Source of the DNA: Sphingomicrobium arenosum
GTDB lineage: Bacteria; Pseudomonadota; Alphaproteobacteria; Sphingomonadales; Sphingomonadaceae
NCBI RefSeq assembly: GCF_026157085.1
Contig: NZ_JANPVN010000001.1
Coordinates: forward strand, 1,674,001 to 1,738,000
Direction of reading: 5' to 3'
DNA: 64,000 nucleotides
Shown here: positions 9,149-17,819 of the stretch, one piece after another
Layout: each line of letters begins with the position of its first letter
Numbering within the stretch: the stretch's first letter is position 1
Program-made: the position numbers and the translations under genes
The notes under the pieces: model-generated
Database searches by the model: none
What the model saw: the letters and a program-made list of their open reading frames with translations, nothing else
Told to the model about the DNA's origin: nothing

Positions 9149-10048
9149 CTACCAGTCCTCGCCGCGGCCCCTGACGGCCGTCTCTCCCTTCTCCTTCATT
9201 GCCTCGTCATAGACGGTGATAAGGTCATCGAAGGTCGCGCGAAACGCCTCGGCCTCAGCACGAAACGGTACGTCGGTCCCGTCGCCATGCGCCAGCAGCC
9301 AGTCGAGATGCGCGTCGAGCGCTTCGCCTCTGTCGCGTCCACCGATCACCTCGTCCTGCAGGTCGAGCATCCGCTCCTGCACCAGCCGGAATCGCCGCGA
9401 CCAGATCTCCACCCACGCATCGCCCTGCGCCCCATAACGCCGGAGCCACACCACCTGCGGATCGTGCCGGTCGACATCCTCCTCGGGCGCGAGGATTACC
9501 TTCATTCGCTCGTAGAGCAATTGCTGGAAGGTCAGTTCGGGATCGGCCTGCCAGCGCTGCACCCACCCCACGTCGGGCCGCGAAAAGTCGCCTTGCGGAA
9601 AGAGGAAGCGATCGACGAAAATCGGATGGTCGAAGGTCGTCGCCCGCAATTCGGGCAACGCCGCATAGATGGCCATCTCGGTAAAACAGCTCGCCTCGCG
9701 CTCGTTCCTGAAATTCATCATCGCGAAGGTCGGCACATTGCCAGCCCGCACATAGGGCATGGTGGCGGCATGATAAATTTCGTGCAGGAACCTGAGATCG
9801 CGGATCGCCGCATTGTCATAGTCCGCCAGCAAGATCCCGCCCCACCAGGGCGAGAAATGCGTCCATTCGATTGTTTGCTCTGAGGGCCGAAAAAAGAAGC
9901 GCGGCAGGCGGGCGAAGCGCTCGATGACCTTGTAGACCACCCCGCCCTCGCGATGGCTCTGGCGGATTGGCCCGTCGCTCCACAAGCCATCGACATAGGC
10001 GTGGACGTCGTCCGCCTGCGCGAGCTTCACCAGACTTTCGAGCTGCAC
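9149..10048 (-). CDS. Conserved hypothetical protein with HExxH motif (possible metalloenzyme)
   Basis: About 299 residues, soluble, no signal peptide. The start is a GTG at 10048 preceded by a perfect GGAGGAG (10057-10063) with an 8-base spacer; this Shine-Dalgarno overlaps the stop codon of the upstream PLP-protein gene, so translation is probably coupled. The sequence contains LRFLHEIYHAAT, an HExxH zinc-type motif, followed about 25 residues later by NEREASCFTE, which offers glutamates as a third ligand. The rest is rich in Trp/Arg/Asp and I do not recognise a family. It is the last gene of the smc - PLP protein - HExxH chain. A metal-dependent role is inference from the motif only. Confidence 0.75.
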   Translation of the reverse strand: MQLESLVKLAQADDVHAYVDGLWSDGPIRQSHREGGVVYKVIERFARLPRFFFRPSEQTIEWTHFSPWWGGILLADYDNAAIRDLRFLHEIYHAATMPYVRAGNVPTFAMMNFRNEREASCFTEMAIYAALPELRATTFDHPIFVDRFLFPQGDFSRPDVGWVQRWQADPELTFQQLLYERMKVILAPEEDVDRHDPQVVWLRRYGAQGDAWVEIWSRRFRLVQERMLDLQDEVIGGRDRGEALDAHLDWLLAHGDGTDVPFRAEAEAFRATFDDLITVYDEAMKEKGETAVRGRGEDW

Positions 10049-10053
10049 GCCTT

Positions 10054-11127
10054 TTACTCCTCCAGGTCCGGCACCGAAGGCGCCAGCGCAGGATCGATCA
10101 GCCGCGCCATCGTCGGCGTCAGGCACAGCCGCACCACCTTCTCGGCTTCGCTCCCGCGCCCTACGCTCGCCAGCAGCGGTGACAGGCCGTCCCGCCACGG
10201 CGCGCTGGCCAGCAAATTCACGTCGCAGGGCGCAAGCTCGACCCCCAGCGCCTTGCCGCAGCGCCGCGCCGCCTCGGCCTGCACGGCGGCATAGCGGCGC
10301 GGCAGGTCATGCACCCCATGCCGCTCCATCATCAGCCGCGCCCAGCCGATCGAGGCAAGATTCTTGAACCAGTGATTGCCGAACAGGCTGGGGCATTCCG
10401 CCTCGCTGAACGCCGCGCCCGCGCGGTGGTAATAGCCGCCGAAGGGCTTCGACTGGCTGATCACGAATTCGTGGATGTTGGGCGCGTGGAGCGCGATGGC
10501 GTACGCCCGCGCCACGCTCCCCACATAGGTCAGGTCGGGCACCAGTCGCGCCTCGGGCTGCGCCGCGTGCAGCGCCGCCGCAAAGGCCTCGAAATGCGGC
10601 CAGACCATCCCGTCGATGGCGCTCGGCTGGCTGATCCAGAAGGCCGCATGCGCGGGCACGCGCTCGGCGGCCACCGCTTTCCACGCCTCGCGCGGATGCC
10701 GAACCACATCGAGCCCCAAGGAGTGGGCAAAAGCCGGAAAGCCCTCATATTCGCCTTCGAACATGTGCACCGCGCCGCGTCGCGCCGCCGCCGCCTCGCG
10801 CGCGGCATATTCGGCCATCAGCTTGACGATCCCCTCGCTCGCCCCCGCGGTGGGATATCGAAACGGGAACCGCCCCGCATCCCAGTCGAGCACCGGCGCC
10901 GACCATTGGATCCAACGCTCGAAATAGGCCTCGTGCATCGCGTCCTGTTTCTGCGTCCAGGCTTCGCGATACTGCTCGAGAAAGGCCGCGCGATCCTCGT
11001 CGACCAGCGCATTCAGTGCCGCCTCGCTCTCGGGCATCACCAGCGCATAGATGGTGCCCGACACGCCATGGTCGAGCAGCGCCGCCTTAACCTCGGCGGC
11101 GGCATATCGGGGAAGCGCTTCACTCAT
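10054..11127 (-). CDS. Pyridoxal-phosphate-dependent aminotransferase-like protein (fold type I), function unknown
   Basis: 357 residues. The order of motifs fits a fold-type-I PLP enzyme: TAGASEGIVKLMAEY (phosphate-binding turn after a small-residue motif), an aromatic region, VPDLTYVGS (Asp for the pyridine nitrogen) and VISQSKPFGGYYHRAG, where the Lys would form the Schiff base. Its short length and divergent ends set it apart from standard class I/II aminotransferases. The ATG overlaps the smc stop (ATGA, 11124-11127), so it is translated from the smc message, and its own stop is embedded in the Shine-Dalgarno of the next gene. Substrate unknown; the coupling with an HExxH protein suggests a two-enzyme function. 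Confidence 0.82.
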   Translation of the reverse strand: MSEALPRYAAAEVKAALLDHGVSGTIYALVMPESEAALNALVDEDRAAFLEQYREAWTQKQDAMHEAYFERWIQWSAPVLDWDAGRFPFRYPTAGASEGIVKLMAEYAAREAAAARRGAVHMFEGEYEGFPAFAHSLGLDVVRHPREAWKAVAAERVPAHAAFWISQPSAIDGMVWPHFEAFAAALHAAQPEARLVPDLTYVGSVARAYAIALHAPNIHEFVISQSKPFGGYYHRAGAAFSEAECPSLFGNHWFKNLASIGWARLMMERHGVHDLPRRYAAVQAEAARRCGKALGVELAPCDVNLLASAPWRDGLSPLLASVGRGSEAEKVVRLCLTPTMARLIDPALAPSVPDLEE

Positions 11128-14100
11128 TGGGCCGCGATCAACTCCTCGGCCGCCTCGAGGTCGACCGACACCAGTCGGCTCACCCCCCGTTCGACCATCG
11201 TGACACCATAGAGCCGGTCCATCCGGCTCATCGTCACCGCATTATGCGTGACGATCAAATAGCGCGTCTCCGTCTCCGCATTCATCCGTTCGAGAAGGTC
11301 GCAGAAGCGCTCGACATTGGCATCATCCAAGGGCGCATCCACCTCATCGAGCACGCAGATGGGCGCCGGGTTGGTCAGAAATAGCGCGAAGATCAGCGCC
11401 ACTGCCGTCAGTGCCTGCTCGCCCCCCGACAGGAGCGTCAGCGCCGCCAGCTTCTTGCCCGGCGGCTGCGCCATGATCTCCAATCCCGCTTCCAGCGGAT
11501 CGTCCGACTCGACCAGTTCGAGATGCGCGCTCCCGCCACCGAACAGCGTGGTGAAGAGGCTCTGGAAATGGCCGTCCACCGCTTCGAAGGCGGCGAGCAG
11601 ACGCACTCGTCCCTCGCGATTGAGATGCCCGATCGACCCGCGCAGCCGCGCAATCGCCTCGCCCAGTTCGTCACGCTCGGCGGCGCTCCCCTGCTGCTCG
11701 TCCTCGAGCTGCTTCAATTCCTCTTCGGCGACGAGGTTGACCGGTCCGATGCGCTCGCGCTGCGCGGTCAGGCTCGCCACCTCCTCCTTCAGCGCGCTCG
11801 CCTTGCGCAGCGCCGCCTCGTCGAAGCCGAACTTCTCGGACAAGAGCACGGGCGGGCAGCCATAGGCCTCCCCGCTCGCCCGCGCCCGATCCTTGCGCCG
11901 CTCGATCGCCGCCTCGGCACGCGCCTGCGCCGCCGCCCTGATCTCGCGCGCGTTCGAATGCGCCTCCGCCGCCGCCGACAGCGCCCCTTCCGCGCGCTTC
12001 AGCGCGTCCATCGCCTCGCGCTCGGCATTCAGGACATCGGCATTGCCCGCCGCCTGCCCGCGCTGTTCTTCCTCTGCCTTCTCGATCTTCGCGGCCAGTT
12101 CCTGCGGCTTGCCCGCCAGTGCCTCGCGCTCGGCCCCTTGCGCCTTGGCGCGCTCGGCATTGCCCGCCAGCCGCTCCTCGGCATCGCGCGCCCGCATGCG
12201 CCAGCTCGCCGCCTCGCGCGCCGCCTGCCCCTGCCGTTCGCGCGCCGCCTCGATGCCCTGCTGGCGCGTCGCCACCGCCGCGCGCCGATCTGACACCGCG
12301 CGACCTGTCTGGCTCGCTTTCTCGCGTGCCGCCGCGACGTCGCCCGACAGCCCGTCATGATCGGGCAGCGCGGCCAGCGCCCGCTGCGTTTCGTGCAGCC
12401 GCTCCTCGGCGCTTTTCGCCAGCGGCTTCAGTTCCTCGCGTCGTTCGGCGAGCGCCGCCTTGCGCTCGTCTTGCCGCTCGATCGCGCCCTTGGCACGGTC
12501 GATGTCGCGCGCCGCTTGCCGCCGCGCTTCTTCCGCGCTGGTCAGCCGCGCCCGCGCCTCGCGCTCTTCCTCGCGCGCCTGTGCAATCTTCTTCTCGACC
12601 GCGTCGCGCGCCGCTTGCGCCTCTTCGGCCGTCTTGCGCAGCGCCGGCAATTTCGCGGCCAGCGCCTCGACGCGGTTGACCCGTTCCAGCCGCTCGGCCT
12701 CCGCCGCGCCTTCGCCCGACACGGTAAAGCCGTCCCAGCGCCGCATCACCCCGTCGCGCGTCACCAGCCGCTGCCCCGCCGCCAGCGCCTGCCCGGCGTC
12801 CACATCGACCACCCCGATCATCGACAGCCGCCGATGCAGCGCGGGCGGCGCCTCGACATGATCGCTCAACGGCTCGGCACCCTCGGGCAGCTCGGGATCG
12901 CCGACGTCGTCGGCACCGCCCTCGGCCCAGCGCCGTGCCCCCTCGCCGCCGATCTCGGCGTGCAAATCCTCGCCCAGCGCCGCCGCCAGCGCGCGCTCAT
13001 AGCCCGGTGCGGCGCGGATCCCCGCGATCAGCCCCGTCTCGCCCTGCTCCAGCGCATTGGCCAGCGCGCGATGCTCGGCCTCGACCGTCGCCAGCGCCGC
13101 CTGCGCCTCGGCGCGCGCGCTTTCGGCCGCATCGCGCTTCTCGCCTGCGCCCGCGCCCTTGGCCTCGGCCTGTGCAATCGCCTTTTCCGCCGCCGCCACC
13201 CGCTGCTCGGCCGCCGCCGCCGCCTTTTCCGCCGCCTCCAGCGCAGCGCGATAATCATCGCCCGCGTCCAGCGCCGCTTCCTGCTCGGCCAGCCGCCGCA
13301 TCTCGTTCTCGGTTCGCGCGCATTGCGCCTGCGCCGCCTCCAGCGCCGCTTCGGCGACCGTACGCTCGGCCTTCGCCGCCGCCTCGCGCGCGACCAGTGA
13401 TGCCAGCGCCGCTTCCGCCTCGCTCGCCGCCCGTTCGACTTCGCCCAATCGCCCGCGCAGGCTCGCCGCTTCTTCCTCGTCCGACGACAGCGTCGCCTCC
13501 AGCCGCTCCTGCTCGGCCTTCAGCGCGGCGATCGCGCTATCGGCATCCTGCCGCAGCGCCGCCTCGCGCGCCTGCTCGGCTGCCAGCGCGCCCGCTGCGG
13601 CGTCGAGGTCGGCGATGCGCCGCGCCAGCGTCTGCTGCTCGGCGCGAAGGCTCGCCAGCCGGTGCCCGATTTCCTGCCCCTGCTCACGCGCCCGCGCCGC
13701 CGCCTCGCGCGCCTCGGTCAAGGCCTGAGAGGCGTGCCCGCGTGCCTTCTCGGCCTCCTCGCGCTCGCTCGCGAGCGACGTCGCCCGCGCCTCGGCGTTC
13801 TTCGCATCCTTCTCCGCCGCCCGCGCGGCGCGATCGGCCTCCTGCCACTGCGCCAGCATCAGCTGCGCCTCGGCCAGCCGGATCTGGTCGGACAACAGCC
13901 GATAGCGTTCCGCCGCCTTGGCCTGCCGCTTCAGCGCCGCCGCCCGCGCCGCCTGCTCGCCCAACAGGTGATCGAGCCGTTCGAGATTGGTCTCGGCCGC
14001 GCGCAGCTTGGTCTCGGCGTCCTTGCGCCGCTGGTGCAGGCCCGAAATCCCCGCCGCTTCCTCAAGCAACTGGCGCCGCTGCTGCGGCTTGGCGGCGATG

Positions 14101-14549
14101 ACCGCGCCGATCTTGCCCTGGCTGACGAGTGCCGGGCTATGCGCCCCCGTCGCCGCATCGGCGAAGAGAAGCGCCACGTCCTTGGCGCGCGCATCGCGCC
14201 CGTTCAGTCGATAGGCGCTGCCCGCGCCGCGCTCGATCCGGCGGGTGACCTCGGTCTCGCCCGCCTGGTTCTCGCCCGCCTCTTCCTGACTGCGCTCGAC
14301 CAGCAGCGACACTTCGGCGAAATCGCGCGGCGGGCGCGTTTCGGTGCCCGCGAAGATGACGTCTTCCATCCCCTTGCCGCGCAAGCTCTTGGGGCTGCCC
14401 TCGCCCATCGCCCAGCGGATCGCCTCCAAGAGGTTGGACTTGCCGCAACCATTGGGGCCGACCACGCCGGTCAGCCCCTTCTGGATGGTCATGTCGACAG
14501 GCTCGACGAAGCTCTTGAACCCCGAGATCTTGAGGCGTTTGAACTTCAC
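11124..14549 (-). CDS. smc: Chromosome segregation protein SMC
   Basis: 1141 residues, usual length for bacterial SMC. N-terminal ATPase half with Walker A GPNGCGKSN (about residues 31-39), two very long Ala/Glu/Arg-rich coiled coils, a central hinge (about residues 500-630), and a C-terminal half with ABC signature LLSGGEQALTAVALIFAL and Walker B ICVLDEVDAPLDD. SMC dimers with ScpA/ScpB organise and help segregate the chromosome; scpAB are not in the window. It follows the DsbA-like gene by 26 bases and overlaps the PLP-protein gene by 4 bases downstream. The call is secure. Confidence 0.98.
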   Translation of the reverse strand: MKFKRLKISGFKSFVEPVDMTIQKGLTGVVGPNGCGKSNLLEAIRWAMGEGSPKSLRGKGMEDVIFAGTETRPPRDFAEVSLLVERSQEEAGENQAGETEVTRRIERGAGSAYRLNGRDARAKDVALLFADAATGAHSPALVSQGKIGAVIAAKPQQRRQLLEEAAGISGLHQRRKDAETKLRAAETNLERLDHLLGEQAARAAALKRQAKAAERYRLLSDQIRLAEAQLMLAQWQEADRAARAAEKDAKNAEARATSLASEREEAEKARGHASQALTEAREAAARAREQGQEIGHRLASLRAEQQTLARRIADLDAAAGALAAEQAREAALRQDADSAIAALKAEQERLEATLSSDEEEAASLRGRLGEVERAASEAEAALASLVAREAAAKAERTVAEAALEAAQAQCARTENEMRRLAEQEAALDAGDDYRAALEAAEKAAAAAEQRVAAAEKAIAQAEAKGAGAGEKRDAAESARAEAQAALATVEAEHRALANALEQGETGLIAGIRAAPGYERALAAALGEDLHAEIGGEGARRWAEGGADDVGDPELPEGAEPLSDHVEAPPALHRRLSMIGVVDVDAGQALAAGQRLVTRDGVMRRWDGFTVSGEGAAEAERLERVNRVEALAAKLPALRKTAEEAQAARDAVEKKIAQAREEEREARARLTSAEEARRQAARDIDRAKGAIERQDERKAALAERREELKPLAKSAEERLHETQRALAALPDHDGLSGDVAAAREKASQTGRAVSDRRAAVATRQQGIEAARERQGQAAREAASWRMRARDAEERLAGNAERAKAQGAEREALAGKPQELAAKIEKAEEEQRGQAAGNADVLNAEREAMDALKRAEGALSAAAEAHSNAREIRAAAQARAEAAIERRKDRARASGEAYGCPPVLLSEKFGFDEAALRKASALKEEVASLTAQRERIGPVNLVAEEELKQLEDEQQGSAAERDELGEAIARLRGSIGHLNREGRVRLLAAFEAVDGHFQSLFTTLFGGGSAHLELVESDDPLEAGLEIMAQPPGKKLAALTLLSGGEQALTAVALIFALFLTNPAPICVLDEVDAPLDDANVERFCDLLERMNAETETRYLIVTHNAVTMSRMDRLYGVTMVERGVSRLVSVDLEAAEELIAAQ

Positions 14550-14575
14550 TTCTGCCGAGCCCCCCTTTTGCTGAT

Positions 14576-15355
14576 CTACTCCGCCGCGGCGGGTGCCTCG
14601 TCGGCCGCCGCCGGTTCACCGAGCGCAGCGCGAAGCTTCTCGTTCAACGTCGCCCAGCCCATCGGCTCGCTCGGCATCACGCCATTGATCATGAAGGCAG
14701 GGGTGCCGCTGATCGGCAGGTCGGCATCGGCGGTGTTCTTCATCGACACGAGGCGCGTCGCCGCAGCGCTGTCGGCGAGGCAGGCATCGGCCTTGGCGGG
14801 CGGCAGCCCACGCTGCGCCAGCGCGGTCTTCAGCCCCGCCGCCTCGGCGATCGCCTTGAACTGTTCGGCGGGCGGCGCGGACTGGAGGCCCTGCACCGCC
14901 TGCTGGATCGCCGGCAGGTTGTTGCCGAACCACTGGTCCTGGCTCGCGAACAGCGCGCTGTTGACCGCGAAGAAGCGATCCTTGCTCACGCAGCGCGCCA
15001 GCAGCGACGCGGTGATGTCGACCGGGTCGCGCACGTAATTGCGAAATTCGAAGCTCATCCGGCCGCTGTCGACATAGTCCGCGATCGCCTCATGGCTGTC
15101 CACATCGAAGCGCGCGCAATGGCTGCAGGTCAGCGAACCATATTCAACCAGTTTCACCGCCGCGTCGGGATTACCCATCAGGTAACCGCCCGCTTCGGTC
15201 ATGGTGACGACTTCGCTCCACGCCTGCCCTTCGGGGGCTTCGACCGCCTCGACCGGCGCATCGGCCACGGGCAGGTCGCCCGAGCCAGCGGCATCGCCTT
15301 CGCCATTGCAGGCGGCCAGCGCGATCGCGGTCGAGGCAAGGATCAGTTTCTTCAT
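14576..15355 (-). CDS. DsbA-like thioredoxin-fold lipoprotein
   Basis: 259 residues. A lipoprotein signal peptide ends at LAAC (C16), then an acidic Ala/Pro/Glu-rich linker to about residue 45, then a thioredoxin-fold (Thioredoxin_4/DsbA-like) domain with the active-site pair TCSHC (C77, C80). A cis-Pro-like segment PISGTPAFMINGV lies near the C-terminus. It should act in the periplasm as a thiol oxidoreductase tethered to a membrane. It lies between dciA (24 bases upstream) and smc (26 bases downstream) on the same strand, an arrangement common in sphingomonads. Whether it oxidises or isomerises disulfides is not visible from the sequence. Confidence 0.92.
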   Translation of the reverse strand: MKKLILASTAIALAACNGEGDAAGSGDLPVADAPVEAVEAPEGQAWSEVVTMTEAGGYLMGNPDAAVKLVEYGSLTCSHCARFDVDSHEAIADYVDSGRMSFEFRNYVRDPVDITASLLARCVSKDRFFAVNSALFASQDQWFGNNLPAIQQAVQGLQSAPPAEQFKAIAEAAGLKTALAQRGLPPAKADACLADSAAATRLVSMKNTADADLPISGTPAFMINGVMPSEPMGWATLNEKLRAALGEPAAADEAPAAAE

Positions 15356-15379
15356 TTCACTCAGTCTCCGAATGACAAA

Positions 15380-15928
15380 TCATGTCGATTTCTTCTCGCC
15401 GATCCGACCGACCAGCGGGATGTTGGGAACAGTCTTGGCGCCTTCGAGCCCCGAGGCAAGCGATTCGAGCACCGAGCGCAGTTCGGGATCGGCAATCTCG
15501 CGCAGCCCTTCGCCCAGTTCCTCGGGCACCGGAGCGGGGCGCGGACGGCTCGGCGCGGGCGTTCGCGCGGGCAGCCGACCCTGTTTGAACACCACCTTGG
15601 TCACCGCGCCGGCGCCGAAGAAGTCGTTGACCTTCTCCATGATCATCGGCGCCAGGTGCTGGAACAACGGTGCCTGCGCGCCCTCGACCAGCAGCGTCAG
15701 CGTCCCGCCGCGCTTCTTGCCCGAGGGGAAGCGGATCGATTCGGGCAGGCTATGGCGCGCATAATTCTCGCCCACGATCTCGGGCCAGCGTTCGACCACC
15801 GCTCCCTGAATGAAGCCGAAGCGCTTGAACGCCACGCCCGCAATCGGCGCGACGAGGTCGCCCGCGCGGCGCACGCCGTTCACCCGCGGCGCATCCTCGC
15901 CGCCTTTTTTTCCACCCCGCTTCGTCAT
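15380..15928 (-). CDS. dciA: DciA-like DUF721 protein (helicase-loading factor)
   Basis: 182 residues. The DUF721 core is visible: GFIQGAVVERWPEIVGENYARHS, then a central beta segment GGTLTLLVEGAQAPLFQHLAPMIMEKVNDFFG. Both ends are basic or disordered (MTKRGGKKGGED..., an Arg/Pro linker and a short C-terminal helix). DciA is the ancestral loader/regulator of the DnaB replicative helicase in bacteria that lack DnaC. The gene diverges from mutY with only 27 bases between the two start codons, so one or both promoters must lie inside the other gene. The acidic C-terminal portion after about residue 125 is poorly conserved. Confidence 0.88.
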   Translation of the reverse strand: MTKRGGKKGGEDAPRVNGVRRAGDLVAPIAGVAFKRFGFIQGAVVERWPEIVGENYARHSLPESIRFPSGKKRGGTLTLLVEGAQAPLFQHLAPMIMEKVNDFFGAGAVTKVVFKQGRLPARTPAPSRPRPAPVPEELGEGLREIADPELRSVLESLASGLEGAKTVPNIPLVGRIGEKKST

Positions 15929-15955
15929 GACCGCCAGTCATGCCATAGGCGGGCC

Positions 15956-16987
15956 ATGCGCAAAAGCCCGCAGGCCCGTCTCCTTCAACATTATCGCGCC
16001 CATGCGCGTGACCTGCCGTGGCGCTTGGCCCCGGGAAGCAACGAAGCGCCCGACCCCTATCGCGTCTGGCTTTCCGAGGTGATGCTCCAGCAGACGACCG
16101 TCGCCACGGTGACCCCGCGCTTCGCCGCCTTCCTCGCGCGATGGCCGACCGTCGAAGACATGGCCGCCGCCCCGGTGGAGAACATTCTCTCCCAATGGGC
16201 GGGGCTCGGCTATTACGCCCGCGCCCGCAACCTTCACGCCTGCGCGGTGGAGGTGGCAGCGCGCGGCGGCTTTCCCGACACCGAGGCGCAATTGCGCCAA
16301 CTCCCCGGGATCGGCGACTATACCGCCGCCGCCGTGGCCGCCATCGCCTTCGGCCGCGACGCGGTCGTCGTCGACACCAATGTCGAACGCGTCGTTGCCC
16401 GCTGTTTCGCGATTCGCCGTCCCATCAAGGACGCTCGCCCCGAAATCCGCCAGCGCGCCGCCTTCTTCTACGAGCGCCAGCCCGCGGGCGAAATGGCGCA
16501 GGCGCTGATGGACCTGGGCGCCACCATCTGCCGCCCCAAGGCGCCCGACTGCGCCGTCTGCCCGCTCGGCCCCGATTGCGCCGCTTATGCCACCGGCGAC
16601 CCTGCCAGCATCCCGCCCAAACCGCCGCGCAAGACCCGCCCCGAGCGCCACGGCACCGCCTATGTCATCGAACAGGACGATCACCTCTTCCTCACCCGCC
16701 GCCCCGACAAGGGCGTGCTCGGCGGCATGGCAGCATTGCCGGGCAGCGACTGGGCAGACGGCTCCGCGCCGCCCTCGAACGCCCCCACCATCCGCCATGT
16801 CTTCACCCATTTCGCGCTGACGCTGCGCATCGAATCGCGCGCGCAGCCGCCGTCTGGCACCGAGGGCTGGTGGCACGAGCGCTCGGCCATCGCCGATGCC
16901 GGCCTTCCCACCCTCTACACCAAGGCGCTCGCCGCGTTCGACGCCGAGGCGGAAAGCGCGGAACAACGCCTGCCCCTCCTGCCTTGA
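15956..16987 (+). CDS. mutY: Adenine DNA glycosylase MutY
   Basis: 343 residues. The HhH-GPD fold is clear: catalytic Glu in SEVMLQQTTV (E41), helix-hairpin-helix LPGIGDYTAAAV (about 116-127), catalytic Asp in VVDTNVERV (D140), and the 4Fe-4S set C192-x6-C199-x2-C202-x5-C208. The NUDIX-like C-terminal domain (about 230-343, recognising 8-oxoG) follows. The enzyme removes adenine mispaired with 8-oxoguanine. The frame is open far upstream, but ATG 15956 gives the canonical N-terminus (MRKSPQARLLQHY). A terminator hairpin directly follows the stop. Confidence 0.96.
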   Translation: MRKSPQARLLQHYRAHARDLPWRLAPGSNEAPDPYRVWLSEVMLQQTTVATVTPRFAAFLARWPTVEDMAAAPVENILSQWAGLGYYARARNLHACAVEVAARGGFPDTEAQLRQLPGIGDYTAAAVAAIAFGRDAVVVDTNVERVVARCFAIRRPIKDARPEIRQRAAFFYERQPAGEMAQALMDLGATICRPKAPDCAVCPLGPDCAAYATGDPASIPPKPPRKTRPERHGTAYVIEQDDHLFLTRRPDKGVLGGMAALPGSDWADGSAPPSNAPTIRHVFTHFALTLRIESRAQPPSGTEGWWHERSAIADAGLPTLYTKALAAFDAEAESAEQRLPLLP

Positions 16988-16989
16988 AA

Positions 16990-17029
16990 GCTTGGCCGCA
17001 GCGCCCTAAAGGGCGTCCAAGCAATTTTT
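16990..17029 (+). terminator. Rho-independent terminator after mutY
   Basis: Arms GCTTGG (16990-16995) and CCAAGC (17017-17022) enclose an inner stem CGCCC (17002-17006) / GGGCG (17011-17015) with a TAAA loop. The structure is followed by AATTTTT (17023-17029). It ends only 11 bases before the cytochrome c start, so it separates mutY from that gene or shapes its leader. Confidence 0.75.
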
Positions 17030-17040
17030 CTGGGGATATC

Positions 17041-17736
17041 ATGCAGGACCGCAACAACACGATCGCCGGCTGGGTTCTTTTCGCCGGTATCATCGCGCTT
17101 GGCTCGACCCTCGTCGTCGGCGAAGTCTTCGGCCACGAGGAAGTGGACAGCTGTGAAGAGGGCGCCGACGGCTACTGCCCGTCCTATGTCGCCGATGCCG
17201 CCGCTGCCACGGGCGGCGAAGCCGAGGCCGAACAGCCGATCGCCTTCTTCCTCGCCTCGGCCGATGCGACGCGCGGCGAGAATGTCTTCAAGAAGTGCGC
17301 GGCTTGCCACACCGTCACCGCGGGCGGCGCCAACAAGGTCGGCCCCAACCTCTACGACCTCATGGGCAACCCCATCGCCGGCAAGGCGGGTTTTGCCTAT
17401 TCGGACGCCCTGAAAGGCCATGGCGGCAATTGGGACTGGGACAATATGTCGGCCTGGCTCGCCAGCCCGCGCAGCTTCGCGCCCGGCAACAAGATGACCT
17501 TCGCGGGTCTTGGCGATCCGCAGGACCGCGCCGACGTCATGCTCTACCTCAACAGCCAGGGCAGCGGCATCGCCGTCCCGCCCCCGCCCGCTGAAGTGAG
17601 CCCCGAGGAAGCCGCCGCCGAGGCCGCCGCCGCCGAAGGCGAGCTCCAGCCCGCCGCCGACAGCGACACCGCCGACCAGCTCACCGAAGAAAATGTCGAA
17701 GGCACCGGCTCGGAAGGCAGCGACGTCGACGAATAA
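17041..17736 (+). CDS. Membrane-anchored class I cytochrome c
   Basis: 231 residues. An uncleaved N-terminal anchor (WVLFAGIIALGSTLVVGEVF, about residues 11-30) leads to a periplasmic linker with two cysteines (C38, C46), then a class I cytochrome c domain. Heme is attached at CAACH (C86, C89, H90), with the distal ligand probably Met152 in NKMTFAGL. The C-terminal 45 residues are a low-complexity acidic tail (EEAAAEAAAAEGE...). The layout matches CycM-like membrane cytochromes that pass electrons between the bc1 complex and oxidases. GGGGA lies just before the ATG. The acidic tail and the extra cysteine pair are unusual. Confidence 0.92.
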   Translation: MQDRNNTIAGWVLFAGIIALGSTLVVGEVFGHEEVDSCEEGADGYCPSYVADAAAATGGEAEAEQPIAFFLASADATRGENVFKKCAACHTVTAGGANKVGPNLYDLMGNPIAGKAGFAYSDALKGHGGNWDWDNMSAWLASPRSFAPGNKMTFAGLGDPQDRADVMLYLNSQGSGIAVPPPPAEVSPEEAAAEAAAAEGELQPAADSDTADQLTEENVEGTGSEGSDVDE

Positions 17737-17762
17737 GTCGATCCGCTACGGCAACACATGAC

Positions 17763-17800
17763 AAAAGGGGCGCCGGTCATATCGACCGGCGCCCCTTTTT
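17763..17800. terminator. Bidirectional terminator between the cytochrome c and LOG genes
   Basis: A perfect 12-bp stem GGGGCGCCGGTC (17767-17778) / GACCGGCGCCCC (17784-17795) with loop ATATC is flanked by AAAA on the left and TTTTT on the right. It can terminate both converging genes. Confidence 0.9.
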
Positions 17801-17819
17801 GCTTTCCTTGCTGGCGGCC

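Noticed and set aside
6616..9174. A very long open plus-strand frame (over 800 codons) opposite the siderophore receptor gene
   Set aside because: Its translation is a low-complexity Arg/His/Ala-rich sequence typical of the antisense of GC-rich coding DNA, while the minus-strand frame is a clear TonB-dependent receptor with signal peptide, plug motifs and Shine-Dalgarno.
12029..13400. Repetitive Ala/Arg/Glu codon patterns as a repeat array or CRISPR
   Set aside because: These are the coiled-coil regions of SMC; there are no regularly spaced identical repeats, and no CRISPR-like array was seen anywhere in the window.
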